Shown here piece by piece: positions 33,061-39,911 of a stretch of 64,000 bases of DNA. The notes below the pieces were generated by a model. The model did not search any database. It was given only the letters and a program-made list of their open reading frames with translations, and was not told the DNA's origin. Location: contig NZ_FQXY01000008.1 of assembly GCF_900130125.1 (NCBI RefSeq), positions 450,301 to 514,300 on the forward strand, written 5' to 3'. A program made the position numbers and the translations under genes. Numbering within the stretch: the stretch's first letter is position 1; each line of letters opens with the position of its first letter. Origin of the DNA: Bacteroides congonensis (GTDB lineage: Bacteria > Bacteroidota > Bacteroidia > Bacteroidales > Bacteroidaceae).

Positions 33061-35775
33061 ATGGCGCCATTGAAAGCAAAAATACTTATATCATTAATAC
33101 TGCTGATTGTCTTGCTGATGCTTCCCGATGAGGCTACGTCTCAGCGTCGAAGAAGAGGAATGATTGCCTCCAATACTGCACAAAAGGACTCCCTGCAAGG
33201 GAAAGATTCTTTGAAGGCGGATACGGTTACGGTACGCATTGATTCCGTCGCACCCGTTCAGAAGAAGCAGCCGCTCGATGCACCGGTTGTATACGAATCT
33301 AACGACTCCACCGTATTTACTTTGGGCGGGTCTGCTACGCTTTACGGTAGCGGAAAGGTCAATTATCAGAATATCGAACTCGCTGCCGAAGTGATTTCGA
33401 TGAACCTGGACAGCAGTACTGTTCATGCCTATGGCATCAAGGACTCCACCGGAGTGGAAAAAGGCAAACCGGTATTTAAGGAAGGGGATACTTCTTATGA
33501 TACGGAAACTATCCGTTATAACTTCAAAACCAAGAAAGCGGGAATCACGGACATCGTCACCCAGCAGGGAGAAGGATACGTGACCGGTAGCAAGGCAAAG
33601 AAAGGCGCGAATGATGAAATCTTTATGGAGCACGGACGTTATACGACTTGCGACCACCACGATCATCCGCACTTCTATATGCAATTGACACGTGCGAAAG
33701 TACGTCCCAAAAAGAATGTGGTAACGGGACCCGCCTATCTGGTGGTGGAAGATGTTCCTTTGCCGTTGGCCGTTCCGTTCTTCTTCTTCCCGTTCTCCAG
33801 TAGTTATTCTTCCGGTTTTATCATGCCGACTTATATGGACGACTCCAGTCGTGGTTTCGGTTTGGCCGAAGGGGGATATTACTTTGCCATCAGTGACATC
33901 ATGGACTTGAAGATGACGGGGGATATTTTTACGAAAGGTTCGTGGAGACTCTCCGGTCTGACAAACTATAATAAACGCTATAAATATTCCGGTACACTGC
34001 AAGCGGACTATCAGGTCACCAAGACGGGTGATAAAGGGATGCCGGACTATACGGTTGCCAAGGACTTCAAGGTGGTTTGGAATCACCGTCAGGATGCCAA
34101 GGCCAGTCCGAACAGCACTTTCTCTGCCAGTGTGAACTTCTCAACCAGTAGTTACGAACGTTCTAATATCAACAACCTCTATAATTCCCAGTTGTTGACT
34201 CAGAATACCAAAACATCAAGTATCAGTTACTCGCGAAGTTTCCCAGATATCGGTCTGACGCTGTCCGGAACGACCAATATCGCCCAGACAATGCGTGACT
34301 CTTCGATTGCGGTGACATTGCCCGACCTTAATATTACATTAAGCCGTCTGTTCCCGTTCAAACGTAAGAAAGCGGCAGGTGCCGAACGTTGGTATGAGAA
34401 GATTTCTCTTAGCTATACCGGACGTCTGACGAATAGTATCCGTACGAAAGACGACCGCCTGTTCAAAGCCGGACTGAGCGAATGGGAGAATGCAATGAAT
34501 CATAATATTCCTATCAGCGCTACTTTCACGCTGTTCAAATATTTACAGGTTTCACCTTCGGTCAATTATACGGAACGCTGGTACACTCGTAAGATTAATC
34601 AGCAATACAATGAGGTGGAGCATAAATTGGAAGCATTGCCGGGTGATACGCTGAATGGCTTTTACCGGGTATCCAATTATTCGGCAAGTTTGAGCTTGAG
34701 TACGAAGCTGTATGGTATGTACAAACCTCTTTTTGCAAAGAAGAAGGAGATACAGATTCGTCACGTATTCACCCCGCAGGTTAGTTTAAGCGGTGCACCC
34801 GGGTTCAGTAAGTACTGGGAAGAATATACTGATTATAACGGCAATACACAATATTATTCTCCTTTCACCGGTCAGCCTTATGGCGTACCTTCGCGTGAGG
34901 GGTCGGGAACAGTCAGTTTCTCTATTTCCAATAATTTGGAGATGAAGTATTATGATGCAAAGAAGGATACGCTTAAGAAAGTGAGCCTGATTGATGAATT
35001 GGGCGCAAGTATGTCTTACAATATGGCTGCCAAGGAACGGCCGTGGAGTGATTTGAGCATGAACCTGCGTCTGAAACTGACTAAAAACTATACTTTCAAC
35101 ATGAATGCGTCGTTTGCTACGTATGCTTATACGTTCGATAAGAATGGTAATGTGGTGACTGGTAATCGTACGGAATGGTCGTATGGACGTTTCGGACGGT
35201 TCCAGGGCTATGGCTCTTCTTTTAATTATACCTTCAATAATGACACATGGAAGAAATGGTTCGGTCCGAAAGAGGATGAACAAGGTAAGGATAAAAAGAA
35301 AGGGGATGGTGAGGATGATGATGCGGAAGGAACCGACGGAGAAGATGGAACTGTAACCAAGAAAGTGGAAAAGGCGCAAGCAGACCCGGATGGTTATCAA
35401 GTGTTTAAAATGCCTTGGTCATTGAGTCTTAGTTATTCGTTCAATATTCGCGAAGACAGGACAAAACCTATCAATCGTTATTCCATGAGGTATCCTTATA
35501 CATATACGCATAATATCAATGCGAACGGAAATGTGAAGATTTCCAATAACTGGTCGTTGTCCTTCAACTCGGGTTATGACTTTCAGGCAAAAGAGATTAC
35601 ACAGACTTCCTGTACTATCACCCGTGATTTGCATTGTTTCAACTTGTCTGCCAGTCTTTCGCCTTTTGGACGTTGGAAATATTACAATGTAACTATCCGT
35701 GCGAATGCAAGTATCCTGCAAGACTTGAAGTATGAGCAGAGAAGTCAGACGCAAAGTAATATTCAGTGGTACTAA
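33061..35775 (+). CDS. Putative LPS-assembly outer-membrane protein LptD
   Basis: 904-residue outer-membrane protein: signal peptide (to about residue 27), a periplasmic OstA/LptA-like jellyroll (about 75-190, with LGGSATLYGSGKVNYQNIELAAE), then a large C-terminal beta-barrel of alternating aromatic/polar strands, as in Bacteroidetes LptD-like proteins. LptD inserts LPS into the outer leaflet. A strongly acidic/basic insert near residues 740-775 (EDEQGKDKKKGDGEDDDAE) is a probable flexible loop or periplasmic turn. It ends in IQWY; an aromatic C-terminal residue is typical of barrels. A strong bidirectional terminator follows. Confidence 0.85.
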   Translation: MAPLKAKILISLILLIVLLMLPDEATSQRRRRGMIASNTAQKDSLQGKDSLKADTVTVRIDSVAPVQKKQPLDAPVVYESNDSTVFTLGGSATLYGSGKVNYQNIELAAEVISMNLDSSTVHAYGIKDSTGVEKGKPVFKEGDTSYDTETIRYNFKTKKAGITDIVTQQGEGYVTGSKAKKGANDEIFMEHGRYTTCDHHDHPHFYMQLTRAKVRPKKNVVTGPAYLVVEDVPLPLAVPFFFFPFSSSYSSGFIMPTYMDDSSRGFGLAEGGYYFAISDIMDLKMTGDIFTKGSWRLSGLTNYNKRYKYSGTLQADYQVTKTGDKGMPDYTVAKDFKVVWNHRQDAKASPNSTFSASVNFSTSSYERSNINNLYNSQLLTQNTKTSSISYSRSFPDIGLTLSGTTNIAQTMRDSSIAVTLPDLNITLSRLFPFKRKKAAGAERWYEKISLSYTGRLTNSIRTKDDRLFKAGLSEWENAMNHNIPISATFTLFKYLQVSPSVNYTERWYTRKINQQYNEVEHKLEALPGDTLNGFYRVSNYSASLSLSTKLYGMYKPLFAKKKEIQIRHVFTPQVSLSGAPGFSKYWEEYTDYNGNTQYYSPFTGQPYGVPSREGSGTVSFSISNNLEMKYYDAKKDTLKKVSLIDELGASMSYNMAAKERPWSDLSMNLRLKLTKNYTFNMNASFATYAYTFDKNGNVVTGNRTEWSYGRFGRFQGYGSSFNYTFNNDTWKKWFGPKEDEQGKDKKKGDGEDDDAEGTDGEDGTVTKKVEKAQADPDGYQVFKMPWSLSLSYSFNIREDRTKPINRYSMRYPYTYTHNINANGNVKISNNWSLSFNSGYDFQAKEITQTSCTITRDLHCFNLSASLSPFGRWKYYNVTIRANASILQDLKYEQRSQTQSNIQWY

Positions 35776-35791
35776 AATCAATGTCGGATAT

Positions 35792-35837
35792 AAAAAAGCG
35801 GCTGCATTATCTTTTATGATAATGCAGCCGCTTTTTT
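35792..35837. terminator. Bidirectional intrinsic terminator between lptD-like gene and ung
   Basis: 20-bp perfect stem (35792-35811, 35818-35837) with A6 on one side and T6 on the other, placed between two converging genes. Confidence 0.93.
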
Positions 35838-35855
35838 ATATATATTATTTCAAGA

Positions 35856-36518
35856 TTACCAAACAATTTCCGTTTCTCCGTGTGCTTTCAGATAATCATT
35901 TGCCCGGCTGAAATGTTTGTTTCCAAAGAAGCCGTTGTAGGCAGAAAGGGGAGAAGGATGGGCGGAAGTAAGTACCAGATGTTTGTTGCGGTCGATAAAT
36001 GCTCCTTTCTTTTGAGCGTATGATCCCCACAGGATAAATACCAGGTTTTCTTTTTCTTCTGCCAATGTGCGGATGGCTGCGTCGGTGAATGCCTCCCAAC
36101 CACGGTTTTGGTGTGAGCCTGCCTGGTGGGCACGTACGGTCAAGGTAGCGTTGAGTAACAATACTCCTTGTTCCGCCCAGCGTGTCAGGTTTCCTGTTGT
36201 GGGGGCATCAATGCCTATATCTGCTTTAATCTCTTTGAAGATGTTCACCAATGAAGGGGGGAAGGGGACTCCGTCGTTCACAGAAAAACAGAGACCGTGT
36301 GCTTGTCCCGGTCCGTGGTAAGGATCTTGTCCGATGATTACAACTTTCACTTTGTCGAAAGGGCAAAGATTGAAAGCATTGAATATCAGTCTTCCCGGTG
36401 GAAATATCTGATATTGGCTATATTCGCTTTTGACGAAATCGGTCAGTGTGCGAAAGTAGTCTTTGTCGAATTCAGGTGCCAGATGTGTCTTCCAGCTTTC
36501 TTCAATCTGTACGTTCAT
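35856..36518 (-). CDS. ung: Uracil-DNA glycosylase, family 1
   Basis: 220-residue base-excision repair enzyme that removes uracil from DNA. All family-1 motifs are visible: [16 protein letters not shown] with the water-activating Asp and the Tyr that blocks thymine, LLLNATLTV with the uracil-reading Asn, [13 protein letters not shown], and [17 protein letters not shown] with the catalytic His and the leucine-type intercalation loop. Length is normal. It is 5 bp downstream of asnA on the same strand and probably read from the asnA promoter. Confidence 0.97.
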   Translation of the reverse strand: MNVQIEESWKTHLAPEFDKDYFRTLTDFVKSEYSQYQIFPPGRLIFNAFNLCPFDKVKVVIIGQDPYHGPGQAHGLCFSVNDGVPFPPSLVNIFKEIKADIGIDAPTTGNLTRWAEQGVLLLNATLTVRAHQAGSHQNRGWEAFTDAAIRTLAEEKENLVFILWGSYAQKKGAFIDRNKHLVLTSAHPSPLSAYNGFFGNKHFSRANDYLKAHGETEIVW

Positions 36519-36523
36519 AGTAA

Positions 36524-37561
36524 TTATATAAGATGTATTTCAAGTTCCTCACATTCCTTGCGCATATCTTCGGGCCAGATGCTGGCTTGTATTTCTCCGA
36601 TATGGGCTTTACGAAGGTAGAACATACACAAGCGGGATTGTCCGATACCACCACCGATGGATAAGGGAAGGGTGTCGTTCATCAGTCGCTTGTGGAAATA
36701 AAGTTCCAGTCGTTTCTCTTCATTCTCTTCTTTTAACTGGCGTTGCAGGGCTTCTTTGTCTACACGGATACCCATAGATGACAGTTCGATGGAGCGTTGC
36801 AGTACATCGTCCCATAGTAAGAGGTCACCGTTCAGTCCGGGCAGGTCGTTCAGACCTTTGGTTGTATAGTCATCGTAGTCCGGTGCACGTCCGTCATGCT
36901 TCTTGCCGTCGCTTAGTTTGCAACCTATGCCAATGATAAATACTGCTCCGTATTTCTCACAGATAGCATGTTCGCGGCATTTGGGCTCCAGATCGGGATA
37001 AAGTTGGCGTAGCTCTTCCGAATGAATGAAATGTAGCTTTTGTGGCAAGCATGGCTTGATTTGGGGGTACATTTCATATACCATATATTCCGTGCGGATC
37101 ATGGCCGCATAGATGCGGTTTACGATTTCCTTCAGGAAGTTTACGTTTCTGTCTTCATTGGTGATGACACGTTCCCAGTCCCATTGGTCTACGTAGAGGG
37201 AGTGGAGATTACCCAGTTCTTCGTCCGAGCGGATGGCGTTCATATCCGTATAAATGCCATATCCGGGTTCGATACAATAATCAGCTAATGTCAGTCTTTT
37301 CCATTTGGCTAATGAATGAACCACTTCTGCTTGTGCGTCGCCCAAGTCTTTGATAGGGAAAGAAACAGGGCGTTCTATTCCATTCAAGTCATCATTGATA
37401 CCCATTCCTTTCAACACAAACAGGGGGGCAGTCACACGTCGGAGACGCAATTCGGATGATAAGTTTAACTGGAAGAACTCTTTTATTTGTTTGATTCCCA
37501 GCTCGGTCTGTTTGAGGTCGAGTAGCGGGTTATAGTTCTTAGGTTTTATCAAGTAACTCAT
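36524..37561 (-). CDS. asnA: Aspartate-ammonia ligase (asparagine synthetase A)
   Basis: 345-residue AsnA, which makes asparagine from aspartate, ammonia and ATP and resembles class II aminoacyl-tRNA synthetases. Visible signatures: [22 protein letters not shown], the [11 protein letters not shown] segment, DQWDWERV, and the class II motif-3-like [21 protein letters not shown] near the C-terminus. Length is normal. First gene of a two-gene unit with ung, with a -7 element at 37587-37594. Confidence 0.97.
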   Translation of the reverse strand: MSYLIKPKNYNPLLDLKQTELGIKQIKEFFQLNLSSELRLRRVTAPLFVLKGMGINDDLNGIERPVSFPIKDLGDAQAEVVHSLAKWKRLTLADYCIEPGYGIYTDMNAIRSDEELGNLHSLYVDQWDWERVITNEDRNVNFLKEIVNRIYAAMIRTEYMVYEMYPQIKPCLPQKLHFIHSEELRQLYPDLEPKCREHAICEKYGAVFIIGIGCKLSDGKKHDGRAPDYDDYTTKGLNDLPGLNGDLLLWDDVLQRSIELSSMGIRVDKEALQRQLKEENEEKRLELYFHKRLMNDTLPLSIGGGIGQSRLCMFYLRKAHIGEIQASIWPEDMRKECEELEIHLI

Positions 37562-37586
37562 AGGTTTGTTGAATGTTAATTGTCGG

Positions 37587-37594
37587 CAAAGATA
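37587..37594 (-). promoter_or_regulatory. -7 promoter element of asnA-ung
   Basis: Minus-strand TATCTTTG (TAnnTTTG), 26 bp before the asnA start codon. Confidence 0.55.
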
Positions 37595-37754
37595 GGAATA
37601 AAATTGATATATGTAACGGATATTCTCTAAAAGATTGTCAAATTGATAAAGTAAATGCTCTAAAGCGTTTCAAAATAATAGAGCCTTTGTGAGGGCAGTT
37701 ACCTTAACAACTATAAAAAAAGAAGAATCATTAGGAAGATGAGAACTTTTTTTA

Positions 37755-37762
37755 TACTTTTG
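37755..37762 (+). promoter_or_regulatory. -7 promoter element of the tRNA-Arg gene
   Basis: TACTTTTG matches TAnnTTTG about 74 bp before the mature tRNA, leaving a 5' leader for RNase P to remove. Confidence 0.5.
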
Positions 37763-37835
37763 TCATCGCATTCGGAAAGAATGGCTTTGTTATTGAATGA
37801 ATAGAGCGCTTTTCTGATGTGGGCGGATTGCATAA

Positions 37836-37907
37836 GCACCTGTAGTTCAATGGATAGAATGGAGGTTTCCGGTACCTCAGATAAGGGTTCGATTCCCTTC
37901 GGGTGTA
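37836..37907 (+). tRNA. tRNA-Arg, anticodon CCG
   Basis: A 72-nt cloverleaf reads directly. The acceptor stem GCACCTG pairs with CGGGTGT (two G-U pairs) and the discriminator is A. The D-arm contains GTTCAATGGATAGAAT. The anticodon stem GAGGT/ACCTC holds loop TTCCGGT with anticodon CCG at 37869-37871. The T-arm is GGGTTCGATTCCC. CCA is not encoded. A terminator follows at once. Confidence 0.95.
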
Positions 37908-37912
37908 CTTTA

Positions 37913-37945
37913 AAGTCGTACTTTGAGAGAGTACGGCTTTTTTAT
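37913..37945 (+). terminator. Terminator of tRNA-Arg
   Basis: AAGTCGTACT pairs with AGTACGGCTT (one G-U) across a 7-nt loop and is followed by a T-run, 5 bp after the tRNA 3' end. Confidence 0.88.
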
Positions 37946-37998
37946 ATCATCCATAAATCTTCCAAATTGAAGAAGAATCTTCCATATTTGCTTTTGAC

Positions 37999-38859
37999 TT
38001 ACTTGTCGCTATTTATATTTTCTTCTTCTTTCTGATTATTGTCTATCTGCAAAATCCGTTTGGCATTAAGCGAAGATACTACTTTTTGTCCGGTTTCAGC
38101 TTCCAGTTTTAGTCTGGCTTCAAGGGCAACGCCACCACCACGTCGTGCGATGTCTTTGTGATCGTCAAACGTTTCGGGTTGGCTTACCTCGGATATTTCT
38201 TTAGTAGAGAGTTCGGCAAGCATGTTTAATACAAGCTCTTTATTCGTCATATTATCCCGCAGGTTCTCCTTTTTCAAACCTTTTAATTGCTTATACTCTT
38301 TTGTCGTATTTCCTGACCAGGATTTTGTGATAATATCCGTGAGGGTGGCAAATTGAACACCTTCCTCTAAACCACGTGCTTTCCATTCATCGGTGAGCTC
38401 TTTCCGAATCTCGATGCTTTTTAATCGCTGATTTATCCAGCTTTCAGAGTAGCCAAGTGCTTTATATTCCATCATTGCGCGGTCGATAGTCAATTCCGGG
38501 TCTTGCATTTCGTCCAGGCGTTCTTTGGCAATTTGTGCCATCCAAAGTTTGAAAGGTTCAGCTTTAGGGGAAGGTATGGACTGAATGAGACGGAAGAGTT
38601 GTTCGGTAGTTGCTACATCGGTCAGGCGCATTTTACCATCGGTAGCAGGCATTTTCAAAGCGTTACAATTTGTAACGGTTTGGTTTCCCTCGTCTAATAA
38701 TCTCTTTTTTAGTACACGCCAATATGTTTGAGGGTTGTTACTTTCAGTTAAAACAGCTACAACATCTACGATGGAAAAATACCACTCTTCCTTCGTATCG
38801 TCCCATATGGCACGAATCTTTTTGTTCTCGAATATTTTTATAGCATCTTTTTTAGTCAT
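37999..38859 (-). CDS. BRO-N family (phage antirepressor-like) protein, copy B
   Basis: 286-residue paralogue of the protein at 30205-31068. The N-terminal BRO-type domain is nearly the same (IRAIWDDTKEEWYFSIVDV, TEQLFRLIQSIPSPKAEPF), and the helical second domain shares INQRLKSIE.RKELTDEWK and GLKKENLRDNMTN. The hypervariable segment reads NQTVTNCNALK and is coded by a 27-bp palindrome (38656-38682). It lies just after tRNA-Arg on the opposite strand, a classic insertion point for mobile DNA, but no integrase or duplicated tRNA end is visible. The lipoprotein gene at 38884-39309 is 24 bp upstream and may be co-transcribed. Confidence 0.82.
   Translation of the reverse strand: MTKKDAIKIFENKKIRAIWDDTKEEWYFSIVDVVAVLTESNNPQTYWRVLKKRLLDEGNQTVTNCNALKMPATDGKMRLTDVATTEQLFRLIQSIPSPKAEPFKLWMAQIAKERLDEMQDPELTIDRAMMEYKALGYSESWINQRLKSIEIRKELTDEWKARGLEEGVQFATLTDIITKSWSGNTTKEYKQLKGLKKENLRDNMTNKELVLNMLAELSTKEISEVSQPETFDDHKDIARRGGGVALEARLKLEAETGQKVVSSLNAKRILQIDNNQKEEENINSDK
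38656..38682. repeat. In-frame 27-bp palindrome in BRO copy B
   Basis: CAAA, one mismatch, then 8-bp arms CGTTACAA/TTGTAACG around a central T, then a mismatch and TTTG. Same length and codon position as the palindrome in copy A, but unrelated sequence. Confidence 0.88.
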
Positions 38860-38883
38860 GATATCTTGTGTTTTAAAATCTTT

Positions 38884-39309
38884 TTATTTTTCTTCTTCTT
38901 CTTCTTTTATCCGAGAAGTACAAACTAGTTTCTTATCTGTGTTTTCTGGAGTGTTTTTTTTATCATAATATTCCCAATCCCTTTCAAGTCTTTTGGCTAC
39001 GTCTATTTTTTCGGTAAAGTAGATGTGTTCTTGTTTTGCTACATCAAAAATGGAATAAAAAAGAATTTCCTGTTCCTTTCCTTTTTCATCCGTATAATAA
39101 TCTTTGGCTAAAAAGATCTTATACTTGCCATCTTCCCGAACGCAGTATTCTTTGTTCTTTTCAAGAATATAAGTACCAGTGACATCCGTCTCATCATTAG
39201 CTACCATTTCTACAAAAATCGGTTTTGGATCTCCAGTTTCCGGCGTTTCTGTTGAATCATCACTGCAAGAGAATAGCAGAGCGACGAGTAATAATCTGAA
39301 TAGTTTCAT
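38884..39309 (-). CDS. Small acidic lipoprotein of unknown function
   Basis: 141-residue predicted lipoprotein with a short signal peptide ending LLFSCSDDS (Cys15). The mature region holds a compact domain (about 30-115, with GTYILEKNKEYCVREDGKYKIF) and a highly charged tail ending in E/K repeats. No family is recognised. Its promoter element lies at 39382-39389. The next gene downstream on the same strand is BRO copy B, 24 bp away, so the two may form a unit. Confidence 0.65.
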   Translation of the reverse strand: MKLFRLLLVALLFSCSDDSTETPETGDPKPIFVEMVANDETDVTGTYILEKNKEYCVREDGKYKIFLAKDYYTDEKGKEQEILFYSIFDVAKQEHIYFTEKIDVAKRLERDWEYYDKKNTPENTDKKLVCTSRIKEEEEEK

Positions 39310-39381
39310 ATTTGTATTTTATAGGTTTTATATTTTTTCTTTGTCTAATATATTAAGCTCAGCTTTTATTTAACAGACTTG

Positions 39382-39389
39382 CAAATGTA
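39382..39389 (-). promoter_or_regulatory. -7 promoter element of the small lipoprotein gene
   Basis: Minus-strand TACATTTG (TAnnTTTG), 73 bp upstream of the lipoprotein start codon. Confidence 0.5.
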
Positions 39390-39395
39390 CTACTT

Positions 39396-39544
39396 TTGCA
39401 TAATATATCAACAGTAATCAGCTAAATAAATCTGTTTTATATTGTTGATATTTAGTTTGATAATAAAATAGCTGAATGGTGAAGTTTTTCGTATTATGCA
39501 ACTAAAGTATCAAGATGCAGGTTTTCTGTTTATACTTGCATAAT
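39396..39544. repeat. Three TTGCATAAT sites in an intergenic stretch
   Basis: TTGCATAAT occurs at 39396-39404 and 39536-39544 and in reverse (ATTATGCAA) at 39493-39501. The 400-bp stretch 39310-39715 otherwise holds only promoter-like elements on both strands, so these may be operators or chance repeats in AT-rich DNA. Confidence 0.4.
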
Positions 39545-39600
39545 TTAGTCTAAATTGAATAAAAAGTTGTTTTAGATGGCTGCTTTTCCATAGAAAATGA

Positions 39601-39608
39601 TAACTTTG
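39601..39608 (+). promoter_or_regulatory. -7 promoter element for the 36-codon ORF
   Basis: TAACTTTG (TAnnTTTG), about 108 bp before the small ORF start codon, implying a leader of roughly 100 nt. Confidence 0.45.
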
Positions 39609-39715
39609 TAGGTGTGGGCAGGTGAATGGATGCTGATTGAAATTCTATGTTTATGACCCTTGCGGAAGTAGACATTTGATGATAATTACATTAACCCTTA
39701 ACTGGAGTCAGTATC

Positions 39716-39826
39716 ATGGAAGAAGCAGGAAAGAAGAAATGGGCTAGTGTTGTACTAGTTGTTGGCGCTATCGGCTTTATCATTGCTTTGATTTACTTTA
39801 CAGTAATTTCAAGTATTAACATGTAA
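39716..39826 (+). CDS. 36-residue single-pass membrane peptide
   Basis: Too short for most gene callers. It opens with a charged head (MEEAGKKKW), then has one hydrophobic helix of about 20 residues (SVVLVVGAIGFIIALIYFTV), ending ISSINM. A GGAG at about 39703 is suitably placed as a ribosome site, a -7 element lies upstream and a hairpin downstream, giving a complete transcription unit. By the positive-inside rule the Lys-rich N-terminus is cytoplasmic. No family recognised. Candidates are a small regulator of a membrane complex or a type I toxin-like peptide; neither is shown. Confidence 0.6.
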   Translation: MEEAGKKKWASVVLVVGAIGFIIALIYFTVISSINM

Positions 39827-39854
39827 AAGAAATCATTATGAGGCTTGAAAATGA

Positions 39855-39896
39855 AAGCTTGGACATAGACGGTAATCGGATTCTATGCCCAAGCTT
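39855..39896. terminator. Hairpin between the small ORF and fkp
   Basis: 15-bp arms with one mismatch (AAGCTTGG outer stem), followed on the plus strand by GTTTCTTT. The small ORF and fkp converge here, so it may end both transcripts. Confidence 0.65.
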
Positions 39897-39911
39897 GTTT
39901 CTTTGAAGTTC

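Noticed and set aside
33094..34086. Antisense frame of 330 codons opposite the lptD-like gene
   Set aside because: Shadow of the LptD-type coding sequence; no family motif or start signals.
37817..38035. Short plus-strand frame over tRNA-Arg and its terminator
   Set aside because: It reads through a tRNA and a terminator hairpin, so it cannot be a sensible protein gene.
37836..38859. Integrated element at tRNA-Arg
   Set aside because: A BRO-type gene next to a tRNA is suggestive, but there is no integrase and I found no second copy of the tRNA 3' end in the flanking sequence.
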